Shown: positions 35,901 through 49,080 of the stretch, piece by piece
Layout: each line of letters begins with the position of its first letter
Position numbering within the stretch: position 1 is the first letter of the stretch
Assembly (NCBI GenBank): GCA_947179485.1
Contig: OX359245.1
Span: 31,297,067-31,361,066 of the forward strand
Direction: 5' to 3'
DNA from: Allacma fusca
Lineage: Eukaryota; Arthropoda; Collembola; Symphypleona; Sminthuridae
DNA: 64,000 nt
Notes under the pieces: model-generated
Database searches by the model: none
What the model was told of the DNA's origin: nothing
What the model saw: the letters and a program-made list of their open reading frames with translations, nothing else
Position numbers and translations under genes: made by a program

Positions 35901-38748
35901 AAATAATTTTCGAGAAGAACTACACGCAGTTGCTGGGTTTCTTCCGGTTGAATTTTTCCCACAAGATTATTCTGCCCTAGAGCCCTATTTTGAGTATTTT
36001 AGAAATATTCATACCTTCATATATGTACATAGATAAATATTTGAGAGAGTGTCTGCTGTACATGATTATACAGCTGCTGATAAATTCTCTGATACCGTTC
36101 ATGCATTTCACAGTGTTTGTACTATTAGCTGATTAATTTAATGATGTGTCCCGATTAAAGTGTTCGGCACGGGTACCCAAAAGCGGTACCCGTACCCGAG
36201 TATCGGGTTACAAATTTTTCATACCCGAATTTCAAAAGTAAAATACCTTCTACTGTATTTGTAAAATTTCATGACCTTCCAGCGTGCTACAAAACAAGTC
36301 CCTTTCCATGGCTAATAGCCATGGAAATGTTAAAATTAAATCAAAAGCTTTTCAAATTTCACCGGTTTCAAAACAATTCTGTAAATAAGTAAAATCAGGA
36401 AACCTGTAAGTAAAATAGGAATGCAAAGTCTTTTACTTTCTTGACCGCTGTATTGTTTTGACCTACGAGTATTGAAATAATGACGAAAAATCTGGAAGAA
36501 ACAGGTAAAAAGTAGGGAAATCAGATATTCTTCCCCATTTTATTATTTATAGGCCCATGAGCGGAGTGTTTTATGGCACCCAGGTCTTATGTAATTTCAT
36601 AATTACATCCAGGCAATATTTTTGCACGTATAGACAGGACGTATTGACAGTGTTTGCTTAGGACTTAACGACTCGACATTTCTCTTCCTAATTTATTCGG
36701 CCTCCAATAATTAATATATTCTAATCGTATTGTATCTGTATTGTAACTCATTAATATCTTCATACAAATCTCCCCCCCTTCTGCTAAACAACCACCAATG
36801 ACACATAATAACTTACCATCCAACTCACCAAAACTCTATTATTAAATTTTATTCCTCATGACGGATAAAGTATCAAACATGAAACTACTCTCACAAACTT
36901 TAACAGCCGATCAAAGTGTACCCGAACAATTTCACGTATAACAAATCAATTCCCGAGTAGTACCCCTACCCGTTTACCCAAGTAATACCCAAACCCTTGT
37001 CGAGCAATGGCTCCGAATGAGAAGTAGTTTGACTGGTCCTAATTAATGTACACGAGATATTGGTTATAGAGAAGAGGGGCAGAAATGTACCCACAAGGGG
37101 TTTTCTAGTAGCTCAAATAATTTGAATAAATTAAATTCCCAATTTATCTGAAACTTATAATTATCTACACATGTTTTCGAGTTTCAAATCCGATATTATC
37201 CGATCCAGCCCATTGATTTGTAAAGACATGGTTTGAGATTGAACTGACAAGTGATCAAATAATTTATTATAGAAAAGCCCTCAAGTGTGTAATTATACAT
37301 TTTGGGATCGCTCAATAAGGAACGGAATGAAGTTTCCCTCACTCTTTCTTCTCATGCAGGGAACGTTTTGTATGTTTCCTAAACATTTGTACATCATCAT
37401 GTTAAGTAATTATTGCCACTGTCGTCCTAAAATGTCACCCGACGTTACTTAAAGGAAGTCAATCTATAAAAAGTTAGAACCCTAGGAGGGGATCAGGTCC
37501 ACTGTCTTCCCTCAGCAAATTAAGAGGGGATTTTAATAAATATTTAAAATGTAACAATAATATAATTACTGTAATATTTAACAAAATTGTTTTTTTTTCT
37601 TTTAGGGGATAATCCTAGGCGTTTGGCTCCTCAGCGCTATCCTCTCATCCCCCCGACTCTACTACATTGATATAATCCGTATGCCAATCAAAGATGACAC
37701 AGGGCAGGGACCCAATAAGTCCGACGTGATATGCGCCCCTATCCAAAGTATCTACGACTCAAAAGCAGCGGACATTGTCAACTTTATAATTTTGTTCCTC
37801 CTCCCTCTCGGAATCATCACCGTCATGTACACCCGGATTGCCATGTATTTAAAACAATGTGAGAAGCTAACCAGCACTATGAACACCTCTACCCGGGAGT
37901 GTGCCCTGTGCAATTCGGAGGAGCTCCGTCAAGTCCCATGTCCTCATGGGATCAATATGTACAGAATCGGGTCCCCTCCCAGCAAAACTTGTGTCCATGG
38001 AGGGAGCTGCTCAAAAGAAGTGGAGATATCAGTCCTGTCATCCACGTCCACATCCGGCTACACCTACCAGGACTACTCCCAAAGTGAGAATGAAACCTGT
38101 CAGATTCATTTTACGAAGAAGAAGAAGAAGCAAACTCCGGAGAGTCCGTCAGGACCAGCAGTCCCCGTCCCTGTCCCCAGTAGTTCCAAAAAAGGAAACT
38201 GGAAATTCCGGGTGAAATTCCGTAAAGAGACTCCCAACACTAAATCCAACAACACTACTAGTGATTTCCCTTACAAGAAAGATATCAATGGGTCCAATTC
38301 ATTTGAGTACGTGCCGGGTGCGTTAGAATCTATTGAAATTGCAGATTCAACTCCGAATGTTCAGCAGCAGAGTTGTAGCTGTACTCCCAGGAATTTTGGG
38401 ACTCCAAGAGGGCTGAGTTTCGGGGGAAGAATAAAACTCTCACAAGTGAAGAAACGTAGGAGACAGGCTGCTGTTAGGATGTTGATTGTGATTGTAGTCA
38501 CTTTCGGGATTTGTAACTTGCCCTTCCATGTCCGGAAAATACTCCTGCATTATTTGGACAGTTATAATTTAAATACGGACTTCAGTCATGTTTTTAGTCT
38601 GGTCACATTTTTGCTCATGTACCTTAATTGTGCTCTCAATCCTATACTGTATGCTTTTATGAGTAGGAATTTCCGGGCTAGCTTCAAGGATTTAATTATT
38701 TGCCGATGGAGACGGAAAGTCCTGGTTGGGCGACCACTCTTCTCCTAA
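32990..38748 (+). CDS. TrissinR: Trissin receptor A, class A GPCR (555 aa, five exons)
   Basis: Seven-transmembrane neuropeptide receptor, expected at the neuronal surface with trissin as ligand. CDS is join(32990..33044,33293..33457,33967..34111,34289..34448,37606..38748); intron phases are 1, 1, 2, 0. The N-terminus (1-58) has sequons NIS, NWT, NRT and NLS. TM1 is about 60-84 (GN at 74-75), TM2 92-115, TM3 130-153 with ERY at 154-156, TM4 176-192 (W182), TM5 232-255 (P242, Y250), TM6 465-487 and TM7 505-527 with NPILY at 520-524. C130 and C218 should form the TM3-ECL2 disulfide. ICL3 is very long (about 258-463). TM6 reads CNLP rather than CWxP. The usual Asp of TM2 is Asn103 (NLAFANM). TM1-TM3 and the TM6 segment FGICNLPFHVRK match what I know of trissin receptors. 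Intron 4 (3.2 kb) holds a decayed hAT-like element. No close poly(A) signal was seen. Confidence 0.88.
33870..33890. repeat. (CA)n microsatellite
   Basis: A short run of CA dinucleotides in intron 2 of receptor A, directly read. Confidence 0.85.
36159..37012. mobile_element. Decayed hAT-like element in receptor A intron 4
   Basis: The left end AGTGTTCGGCACGGGTACCC is followed by GTACCCG words. The right end, read inverted, is CATTGCTCGACAAGGGTTTGG with GGGTAC words inside. The ends match only imperfectly and no 8-bp flanking repeat survives, so borders are approximate. The GTACCC subterminal words resemble those of the 18.2-kb hAT element, suggesting a related older family. No coding remains. 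Confidence 0.55.
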
Positions 38749-40563
38749 TTGACGTTCAAATTTTCTGTTAATTACTTTTAAAGGATTCCAAAAGGACAGG
38801 GACTAATTTCATATGACACTAAAATTATACGTATTTTTATATAATTACTATAGCTGAGTAGCTCTGTAATTATGCATAATTAAGGGTGTACAATTTTGCT
38901 GTCAGGCTAAAATGTAGAGGACCAGAATATTTTACGTGATTTGGTGGGGTCCATTTGCTTTAGATATTTTGTCATGGGGATAAATCATATCTGCCATAAG
39001 CTTGCATTATTAAGATTGGCTAATGACGAAAAGCTCCATTGTGATAGGGTAAAAATCCTTGCTTATTTGAAATCTCAGTTTGTTTTTGCACAGTTGTTGT
39101 AAATAATAATTAGTTTGACATTTATTTTTAATTTTTAATATAGAATTATTTTAATGGATGAGATTATAAGATTATTATCTTTTTTCCTATTAATTAGTAA
39201 ATGATGTTATTTATTTATTCCGTATAGTAGGGATACTTCCTTATTCTTGTACACGCTAAGATGGCTTTACAGGACACAGTCAGTTGTAAATGCTCAATAT
39301 TTCAAAACCAATATTACGGATCTCAGTCACAAGTAATTGTGGCATAGTAGTTAGATAGCGTATGGTTATTCGATTGTATCTAAATGAATGTAAATTAAGA
39401 TTGTATGTATATGAACCTGTGCACATGTGTAAATAATAACTTGGAACTCTTTCATGAGAACAGTCCTACATTTATAGTACAATGTGCTTCCTGGATTGAA
39501 GTGGTTAAAATTAGGGAGAAAATAATAATACGCTAAATTACTATATATGTAGATATATATGTATGTATCCAAATATTTTATTTCCCGTATAAAAGAACTA
39601 CCCTTGCATTATTGTAAGGGAAAGTTCGTATAGGAAAAAAGTGTGTTCCCCTTGTTCAATGTTTTTTTTTATAGTCCACTGACTATAATCTCTCCGTTAG
39701 TGTGTGTGTATAGTTGGGATGTGGTTACATTTTTATAGTTACACGTTCGTGTGTTTTGTGTCTGTAATCATTATTATAATTTGTTTTTGAAACTAAAATA
39801 CAGTAATTTATCCCGAGCTGAATGAAGACGAAAACGTTGAAAAGAAGCATCTTTGCAAAGTTGAGATGCCCGGAGGGTAGACGAGACAGGATATTGAAAA
39901 GGGAATATTCTCGGTCGCTGGTGATTGGAAGTTTCAAACTTGATCATTAGCAAATGAACAAGCTCAAGGCAATCAGTGTTTAAAGTGCAAACAAAATCAT
40001 GGATGAATGTATTATCAGAATCGCTATGTACTTTTTGTAGGAGTACTTTCCTTTGCTGAAGAGATTTGTTTTAAAAGCAAACTTATAATATGCTTCAGAG
40101 TAGCTCGTCGGAGAGCTGTGCTAAATGTGCACAGTTTAGTCCTATGCTGGTACTTGTTTGTTCAAAAGTAATTACGCAAAACTATTATGAATTATAGCGT
40201 CCCATAAAGTCTCTACTAATCATGCGTGTAGATTTAGATACGAATTTAACGTAAGAGCAAAGAAGGCTACAGTCCAATGTTCTAAACAAGCCTTCATCTT
40301 TAATTAAGGTGTCTTTTGAGACTCGGGTTTAATGCACGTGTGTGAATGCTTCAGTGTATAATGCTTTTGACTGTTAGAGAAATCTTGTAAAGGCACATCT
40401 ATGACTGTAGCTGAGTTACACGTTATTTTATTCAATACATCAAGGGGTTTTTATAATAACGGTTTATTTTAACCACGAGGCCAAACGTTTTGTCATTTGC
40501 ATTTTCAGCGGGACGGAACAAAACTGCAGGGCATTTTGAATAAACATACCAAGGCTGGGTCAT
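38749..40563. other. Receptor A 3' flank, non-coding
   Basis: Untranslated and intergenic AT-rich sequence with no exon recognised. No AATAAA appears within several hundred bases of the stop, so the 3' end cannot be placed. Confidence 0.35.
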
Positions 40564-41403
40564 ACTTGAGGTAAAGGCGTGGCCCGCAGGAGATTTCCCA
40601 ACCCAACCCGAGTCTTACCCACAAATACGTAACCCGAACCCGCCCGACCCGAAAGTCAACCTCTGAAACGTCGACCCGCCCCGACCCGACAGTATTTTTT
40701 TAGGCCCGCGCCAGACCGCAGCCCGCTGAGTTTCAGGTGACACAGCCCGACCCAGCTTGCGGGCCCCCGCGGGGCCCGCAATTGTTTAAGAACTTAGTAA
40801 AACGCTGTCAGATTCGCTTCCCATCACAATGTCTAAAACAAAAGTATAAACCGTAGAAACCGAAGAATAAATATTATTTAAGTTTTAAAAAATTTTTAAT
40901 ATCTGTAGCTGGTTCGATTTTTAATTTGTGTTTGAAAATCCCTTCGCAGGAAACGTTAACTAATGGTAAGAATACTGCTCTAACAGATTTCAGAGCAGCA
41001 ACTTCAAAACGTTACAAGTCACAGTCACACAATGATAATCGAAGAACACGATGAATAGTAACAACCAGCACTTACAAAGGCAGAAACGTGAGCAATCACA
41101 AACGGACGCAAACCATATAATTCTGGAAAAATCCTAAACGTCGGTGATTGAAATTTAAACGTTTTGCGGGCTGCTTGCGGGCCCAAGGTATATTTAAATC
41201 CTGCCCGAACCCGCCCGCAGCCCGCACTATGTGCATAAATTTCAACCCGACCTGCCCCGTTGAAATACAATAAAAACCCAACCCGATCCGCAACTTGCAA
41301 CACGACAAAGCATTAAACCCGAACCCGCCCATAACCCGCAAGGGCGGGTCGGGCCTCGGCCCGACCCGAATTTTTACCCGCGGGCCACGCCTTTAACTTG
41401 AGG
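40564..41403. mobile_element. hAT-type MITE with 8-bp duplication ACTTGAGG
   Basis: The element spans 40572-41395. Ends TAAAGGCGTGGCCCGC and their inverse GGGCCACGCCTTTA are flanked by perfect ACTTGAGG repeats (40564-40571 and 41396-41403). It stands out for G+C-rich subterminal zones of CCCGACCCG and CCCGCCCG words on the left and right, around an AT-rich 400-bp core. No transposase frame is present, so it is non-autonomous. Confidence 0.92.
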
Positions 41404-41787
41404 TCACAAGGTTAAGAAACCTCAAGCAAAGTATTGTCTTTCGGAATTTAAATTTTTCATTTTTTTATTCTCGTAGACAGTTTTGTTCAGACAATTCAAG
41501 AAATTCAATGCGGCGTTCATAAAATGTTTTAAAAAGGTTGTGTATGTAGAAAATTTCATGGGAATTCATTCGAGCCTAGTATCAAATTTCAAGGATTAAA
41601 ATTCCAGTCCCAGAACCAAAAGATGCATGGCAAGGTTGAAATAAAGAAAAAATATTTATTTTTATGGCAACTCTTTAAAGCAATTCACAAGCATTGCGTC
41701 ACATGTCTGAACTTTGTACTATAGATACATATGTTGACGAAATAATTGCTATCCTCTCTTCTAAGTTGAAAGAGTGGATAGTCTCCG

Positions 41788-42685
41788 TCTACGTGCATAC
41801 CTGGGCGTTTCGTTTGCACTCGCACTCACCTCGCACTCAATTACAATGGTGGATCTTTAAAATCCCCTCGCGCTCGCACTCATGAGTTGTTTTTCGCTGC
41901 ACTCAAACTCCTGCCTCAAAGTACTCTCCCAAAATTTTTGCACTCGCACTCATAGCTTGAGTTTCCTCATAGCCCTCTTGCACCATCGAGTGGGTGTTAT
42001 AATTAATGGCTGGATTGAATACGCGGATCTCCTTTACCAACAACGTTTTTTTCGAAAACAACGTCTCACAATTAGTTTTGTGGTTACTTGTGATAGATCT
42101 CACCCCTCTCAATGAACTCAGTGTTTTATCATGTTCCCCCGTTTTAGCTAATACAAGATAATACTAAATATGTATTTATACTTCATTTTGTGGAAATTTT
42201 TTAACATTTCTCAAATGATTCCTTGACAAATTGGTCAAAGCAGCTGTATTTGATGGGGCTCAATTTTTTCCTCAAATTACAATTTAGAAGTCTGATACCT
42301 CTGAAAAAATTAACTGAAGTCCAGAAATGTGGAATATTTTGAGATGTTGTATTTGAAATAGTACTTGAAATGCATTCCGTATTTTGTGTTTAGTATTTTT
42401 CAAGTCGTAAATTTTTTTAAGGTATTTTGCATTTGACATTTTGTAAGTACTATACTTTCTAGTGTATTTTCTATTTCGTATACCCTAGTTGTGAGTGCAA
42501 AAAACTGCACTCAGCCTCTGCCTCTTGAGTGCACATAATTTGAATGATCACTATACCTCATTACTGTGAGCGCAGAAATTTCAAATCGGAACTCGCACTC
42601 GCACTCAATTTGAGTGCGTTGAGTGCGAGGCTGAGTGCGAGGCATGCACTCAATGAGTGCGAGTGCGCCCAGGTATGTCTACGTG
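41788..42685. mobile_element. hAT-type MITE with 8-bp duplication TCTACGTG
   Basis: The element spans 41796-42677. Ends CATACCTGGGCG and their inverse CGCCCAGGTATG are flanked by perfect TCTACGTG repeats (41788-41795, 42678-42685). Subterminal zones are built of GCACTCGCACTCA words (left) and TGAGTGCGAGTGC (right). The small ORFs inside reflect this repetition; there is no transposase. Confidence 0.92.
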
Positions 42686-42754
42686 ATGGTAAAAATCAAA
42701 TATTCGCGCGCTCTAGCTTAGCGACTACCATAGCTATATGCAGCTAGCTATTTT

Positions 42755-43903
42755 ATACAACTATTTACTGCCTTCCTTATTTACATTTGCCGTTCTGAGC
42801 CAGCAAATGCTGGCTGTGCAGTGCTCGTAATTGATAAATCACTTACAACTGAAGTACTCAACCGACTAAATTCGTATCAATCCCAAATCCAGATATACCG
42901 ATTAAAGAGGAACAATATGTACATGACAAAATCCCGTTCTTAAATGCACTAATTATGACGATTCAGCAGGCAAAATCGACACTAAAGTAAAAGAAAGAAT
43001 AATTACGCATACGTGCATAGTTGCAAAAAGGTACCTGAATTTTAAATCCTTTTATCACATTTCCCAAAAGATTTCTGTACTGGTTCCTTTAGTTCCCAGA
43101 GCTTTTAATTTGGCCCGCAATAAACGCTTCGAAGCAGAAATGTTAATTACGTATAAAAGCAATGCCCTCAAAATGAACGCATTCCCTCAAAAATTCCAAG
43201 AAAAACAAATAAATAGAATATTAAACAAATTTTGTATATATGTAACCATGAGAGATAACATACCGGAAATTACAATCAATGAAAATCCGACTATACAAAA
43301 TCTACTCCGGAAAAATCAATTTCTTTTTCATCAATGTCCTACTCTGAAAATGAAAAAGAACCTTGAATCCCAGTACGTCACAGTGGAAACATCTCTAATA
43401 GAATTGAGGGATACTTGTGCAGAATTGTGAGATGAAAACCTACATTTTTACCCGGTATTAAAATCCAAAGCCTTATAAAATGTTTGAAAGATGGAGATAT
43501 TATTGAGCAGGCTGGAGTATACGTCATTCTTTTTTGTACCTCTGCAACTCCATGTAAGTATATTTTAGAAACCTATACAGACAATGAAATACAAGGGAAC
43601 AGGAGCACAATAATAATTTACAAAGAAACTATTACCAAAAGTCAGCCCTAGCCAGGCACCTCAAAAGGAATAAAGGCCATCAAATAATATAGTTGGATGA
43701 ATGCAAAAATAGTTTTACCTACAAAATATTCATTTTCTACATCAAATAAAGGAAAGTTTAGTCATCCAACAATCACAGCAGGCAATTGTTTTTTGTAATT
43801 TCAATGAAATACGAATTTTAAAAAACGAGCACTGCACAGCCAGCAATATTGCTGGCTCAGCGAGGCAAATAATGTAAATAGGGAAGGCAGTAAATAGTTG
43901 TAT
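42755..43903. mobile_element. Inverted-repeat DNA element with a 106-codon internal ORF
   Basis: About 80 bp at the left end (ATACAACTATTTACTGCCTT, then AGCCAGCAAATGCTGGCTGTGCAGTGCTCG) recurs inverted at the right end with a few differences. A small palindrome, AGCCAGCA-TGCTGGCT, lies within each arm. A dinucleotide AT on both sides could be the target duplication, but this is weak. The interior holds one plus ORF (43110-43430, 106 codons, basic, with QDLL-like NPTIQNLLRKNQFLFHQCPTL). I do not recognise it; it may be a remnant of a transposon protein. Confidence 0.65.
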
Positions 43904-46900
43904 GCAATATCTATATCTGCACAACCCTATTACAGTAGTGATTCTTGACAAAGTGTTTCTTAGGATCTGAAAATTAATTCAAAGGATGAGACACTAGTTT
44001 AAACCGCCTTCACAACGACTGTAGGAAATACATATTTTTGTCATGGTCGTCTACCCCAACCATGACAATTTAAAATTCATCATTATACAAAGTTGCAATT
44101 TCCCTGGAAATGAATTCATTCAATTTTCATATCCTGATATATGTAAACTCATCCATGCTTACAATTAGGTGAGAGTGCTTTTAATTTAATGAGTTGTCTC
44201 TTCAATGAAAAGTTCTAGATCTCACTCCCGCAGGAGTCAACAAACGTATAATATATCCGGAATTCATCCCATATGATTTACTGTAATTAAGTAGTTACCT
44301 AATTAATTATCCATAAATATCTCATGGGCATTTTCAAATACAAATTGTATAGTCATTATTTTAAATAATTATCCCAACCGTATTTAGGTAATTACTGTAT
44401 TGGGATACTGTCCTAATTGTAAGTATTTTAAATTATAACAAGTAGATACTTATTCAGCAGCCATTACGTTTTTGTATGAACGTTCTTCTTACTACCAGTG
44501 CCCTATACCCTTTGAGACCTAAAAAGTTAGAATATTACCTGTACAATTCTCAGAATTTTCATTATACCCGGCAATGTTTGTTAGCAAGAGTTTTGAAGGT
44601 TACAGAGTACAATGTTTTCAGTGCATTACGTCAAGGGTGAAGGACTTTCATAAATTTAATTATTTCATTTGGATTGCCTTGGATTTTTTCATAGGTCGAG
44701 TTTCCATGCAAATATTCCCACCCCACTGGCAAAATTGCATGTAAAATAGGGTAATAATTAATTACTTAATTAAAGCATCGGCACTAATTAATTAGCCGTG
44801 CCGTTTCAATCTCCGACAAAAAAAGGAAGGATATTCATTTCAGCGTAATTTATTATTATACAAAACTGACTACTATCTGTATCTATATGTAACGGGTGTA
44901 ATTAAGGGAAGAAATGAATTCCCGTGTACTTTGTTCGTCAGCATCTTCCAGACTTGCACTTTTAACACTCACATCTCATTTCCTCCAACCTTGACTCCCT
45001 CTTTGATCCCCAACGTTCACATTGTCACGTCACCAGTGTAATTATTACATTCTCAGAAATTTTCAGGGCTGTTTGGAAACAAAGTGTCTGAGGAGAATGT
45101 CTGTGTCCTTATTTTTAGATCATACACTTCGGAATTCATGTTTCAGTCTGGCTTTTATCCCGGATTTTATTTTACGTTTGAAGTCCCCCAAGAATTTCAA
45201 TCATTCACAGAGGAGCTCAGTCATTCAATCGTAATTTGATTCCTTTTAAATCCCTCTGATTTGTGAGGCCATATAGCCATTGTAGATAGTGACAATGTTC
45301 AAAGCACTCAAATCTGGAGGGAAAGTGGTTTTACTTATTTCATGTGAAATGACTCCAGGGCTTATAATCGTCCCTGCAACAATTCCCGAAGCGTCATGTC
45401 ATAATAGCACGCATTCTACAATAAAATTCATCCAACCTTGAACCACATAATATGGTCTCTAATGTCTAAAGGACATTTTTCTAGATGGTAGAAAACTTCC
45501 GTACAAAAACATCCGAAAATAACATTGTGAACATACACAAAGTTACGAGGTATTGTAACCTTCCAACATTTCTACGCGTACACGTTTTGTTTTAAAAACT
45601 GCTATTTTATTATCCACACTGTTACAAATAATTTGATAGTTGATGGGAATTAATTAATCCTGTATGAATGTGAAAAATAATAAATTACTGTATATAAATA
45701 AATACTGTATTCGAATAATTACTCACTTTTTTATTATATCACGGTCAAGTTTCACTTGGAACAGAAAATAAAAGATTTAATTAAAGTAATGTTTTGAGCT
45801 GAGCTTTTCTTGAAGGAAAAATAAAAAAAAACAGCTTTGTAGGTTTAAGAGAAAAATCACGGCGTTATTCAACCCCATGCTCTTTTATTTTCCTTTTGTT
45901 TCGTCCCCTCTTGAGGGCATCCGTACATGATTACAACATTCTGGATAGTCTCGAGTTTCGGAAAAGCTGGAGGAATTTATGTTTCCAGGGTGTGTTTCCA
46001 TGACGACATATGCACGTGTATTTATGTGTATTATATATAGTAATCCAGCTTTATATTTATCCAAGTGAGGAGAATTTTCTTTCATATACATCCGTCCTCA
46101 AGAATTACTACAAAATCCCTTACAGCACACATAAACTGACCAAATTGGGACTTCCTCTTTGACAGCCTGAAGTTTGAATTAGATAACTATAATTACATAA
46201 AAAAAAACAATATTTTTTTTCTTCAATGACGTCATATTTTGAAATCTTCAAGTGGGAGGCAAACTGGGCAGGATACATATTTTGAGGGCAGTTGCAAAAA
46301 TGATCTCCAAGTAGTTTTACAAAATTTAAAAATGAATCAAATATACTGTATTAAATTATACAAATATCTGTATTAAACGCAAAAATTTAAATCGACCCAG
46401 AAATTCATATTTGAATATTGTCAGTCCAGACCAAGTGTGTATCTTTGACAAATATTTAAATAAAAATGAACCACTTGTAAAATAACCATAGGTTGACGCC
46501 AGGAAGTTGATTCCCTTTAATTAATCCCGGGTTATGTAATACAAGACCTGCACTCAGCTTTATACACAGCTTGTAGACCACACCAGACCCTCCGGCTCTA
46601 TATAACAACGCCATACCACAAGACACACAAAAGAGATTTTCTGAGCCCGCAATTTCCGTCTTGGGAACATGATATTATAGGTTTAAATGAATCCCCTAAA
46701 AAGTTTCTATAAACTTGTGAGCGCGCCAATTTGTTTTTGTGAATAAAAGAGTACCCATGAAAAATATGCAAGACCAGAAACTCTATTACGCGTTTTTACT
46801 CCTCCAAATGAATAATTACCCCAAAAATTGCTGTCTACATTTGAGGCTCCTGGTAATTTCTAAATTCAGCAAATCTATTTAACAAATCTTTTAAAATCTG

Positions 46901-47760
46901 CTAAAATTCCCTTCAAGCCAGTGTTAACTAATATGTTTTGAATAAAAATGAGTACAATTTTAAAAATTGTCTTTGCAGTTGTCCCGGAAAAATCAGGACT
47001 TTTATTCGCATTGTTAGACGCTTATCCAGAAATAGTATTCAAATCTATGAATGCTCTCCATTCATTTCAATTTTTCTCTTATAGTTTAATCGTAGTAAGT
47101 GGGAGTTACAAGGAATTTGAATTCAAAGCCCAATTATCTATATTTGACAGATATATCTAATTATAGGTAATTCTTTACCATTTTTTAACCATGGCTATCA
47201 TAGAATCTGCTACTTGCGATAACTTCAGACATTATAGTTATTTCAGTCGAGATCATCCAGTAATCATGTAGCAAAGTGTGTGGGAATTAGCAAACGAATG
47301 AGAGTTCTCCGGCTCCTTCTTATTGTTAGTACAGTTCCGTATACCAGAGTATACGTGCCTGAAATTATGATTTAGTTTGACAAGGTCAAAAATAATAAAT
47401 TTCTATTCCCTGGGTAAGAAAGGCTGTAAAAATTATATGAAGCCGCAACCAGAGGCTAGAGGCGGCATGGAAACGAAAACATAAAAGAAGATGATTGTCA
47501 AAACAAATGGTTCTCAATGGAAACTATTCCCTGAAAAAATAAATATACAAAAAATGCCCATTGGAATTTCTCCCAGAGCTGGAATTTCTCTTTGTAAAAT
47601 TAGTTTTGAGTGGGAACTGAGAATACATCAAATACACTGGTAATAATTCCTAAAATTAAAGAAACATCAAAAGAATTAATAATTAAATTATAGTGCACGG
47701 TACTCGAGATTTTATTTTATTGACTTGAGCAAGAAACTTTGAGATAACTTCAGGTGAGAT
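43904..47760. other. Non-coding stretch, no gene seen
   Basis: AT-rich, with only chance ORFs of about 70 codons and no splice-consistent chain or domain. Confidence 0.35.
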
Positions 47761-47769
47761 TATAGGATA

Positions 47770-48325
47770 TGAACAACACAAGATTTACTACGCAAAATTT
47801 ACTAAAGAACAAGCACTACACAAAATTTACTAAATAAAAAGCACTACACAAAATTTACTAAATAACAAGCACTACACAAAATTTACTAAATAAAAAGCAC
47901 TACACAAAATTTGCTAAATAAAAAGTACTACACAAAATTTGCTAAATAAAAAGTACTACACACAATTTACTACACAAAATTTACTCCACACAAAATCTAT
48001 TCTATACAAAATTCACTACGTAAAATTTACTCTACAGAAAATTTACTCTACATAAAATTTACTCTACATAAAATTTACTTTACACAAAATGTACTCTACA
48101 CAAAATTTAATCTACATAAAATTTACTCTACATAAAATTTAATCTACATAAAATTTACTCTGCATAAAATATATTCTACACAAAATTTACTACACAAGAT
48201 TTACCAAACCAATTTTGCTCTACACAAAATTGTTTCTACATAAAATTTACTCTACAGAATTTACTACACAAAATTTAATCTCCTCAAAATTTACCTGACA
48301 CAAAATTCACTCTACACAAAATGTA
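47770..48325. repeat. Degenerate AT-rich minisatellite (ACACAAAATTTACT words)
   Basis: Tandem copies of a word close to CTACACAAAATTTACTAAATAAAAAGCA (about 28 bp) give way after about 47950 to shorter 14-15-bp units such as TCTACATAAAATTTAC. Copies drift by substitutions and A/T length changes. It lies 0.75 kb upstream of the first exon of receptor B. Confidence 0.85.
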
Positions 48326-48527
48326 AAGAAAATGTTGAATGGGTTCCTACAGTATTTCTAGAAAAAACAAGTGTCTTTAAATAGCGGTAAAAGAATATAA
48401 GAACCATAAAGGGGAAATATGTCTTGACAACCTGTACTCACAAAATTTAATTTTTCCCCACTACAAACATAAGTATAATACAAAAGCTTGAAAAACAGTC
48501 ATTTCCGCTCGTGAGCATTAACACAGC

Positions 48528-48848
48528 TCAATTTGTATACATGCATTTAGAAGGGACGAGTCCGGAATAGACGAACATGATCAACTGGTCTCCAAAGTCT
48601 TGACAACGGATCTTCCATGTCTGCACATACTCTGGGAAAATCTCATACGTATCTGTGGATATTATGCAGCTATATTTTCCCCTCCTGCTTTCTTCCACCT
48701 TTTGCTGCAATGATTTCTCTGTGGGCTCCCTTCAATCGGACTTTGTAGGATTGCGGAGCAGTTCGTACGCTTCCTCTCCAGCGTGTGAACCAACACAAGT
48801 TCTCACCCTAGAGAGATTTTCTATTCCATCCATCCTAACTGTCACTGC
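48528..48848 (-). pseudogene. Possible broken ORF of unknown family
   Basis: One minus-strand frame stays open for 38 codons (ending EEAYELLRNPTKSD), meets a single TGA (48732-48734), then runs open for 67 codons through GKYSCIISTDTYEIFPEYV and YSGLVPSKCMYTN to a stop at 48528. Its codon use and charge look more protein-like than the surrounding AT-rich DNA, and the base composition is more balanced. No splice sites that would remove the stop were evident and I recognise no family, so it may be a gene relic or chance. Confidence 0.25.
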
Positions 48849-49080
48849 TCAATCGGAGTGGATCCAACATAGAGTCAAAATTTACAACTAACAAATTTAA
48901 TTCCTTGTCAAAAATAGTAACTATTACAAAGTTATGGGGACCTAAAAATTTTTAAAATAAAATAGTAACTTTGGCTGCTGCACATAAAAATAAATTTATT
49001 TTCGACACAATAATTATCCCGTCTTCATCAATAATTATTCAGCTTAAATAATTGTAATTAAATTAACTCCCTCCACCGCC

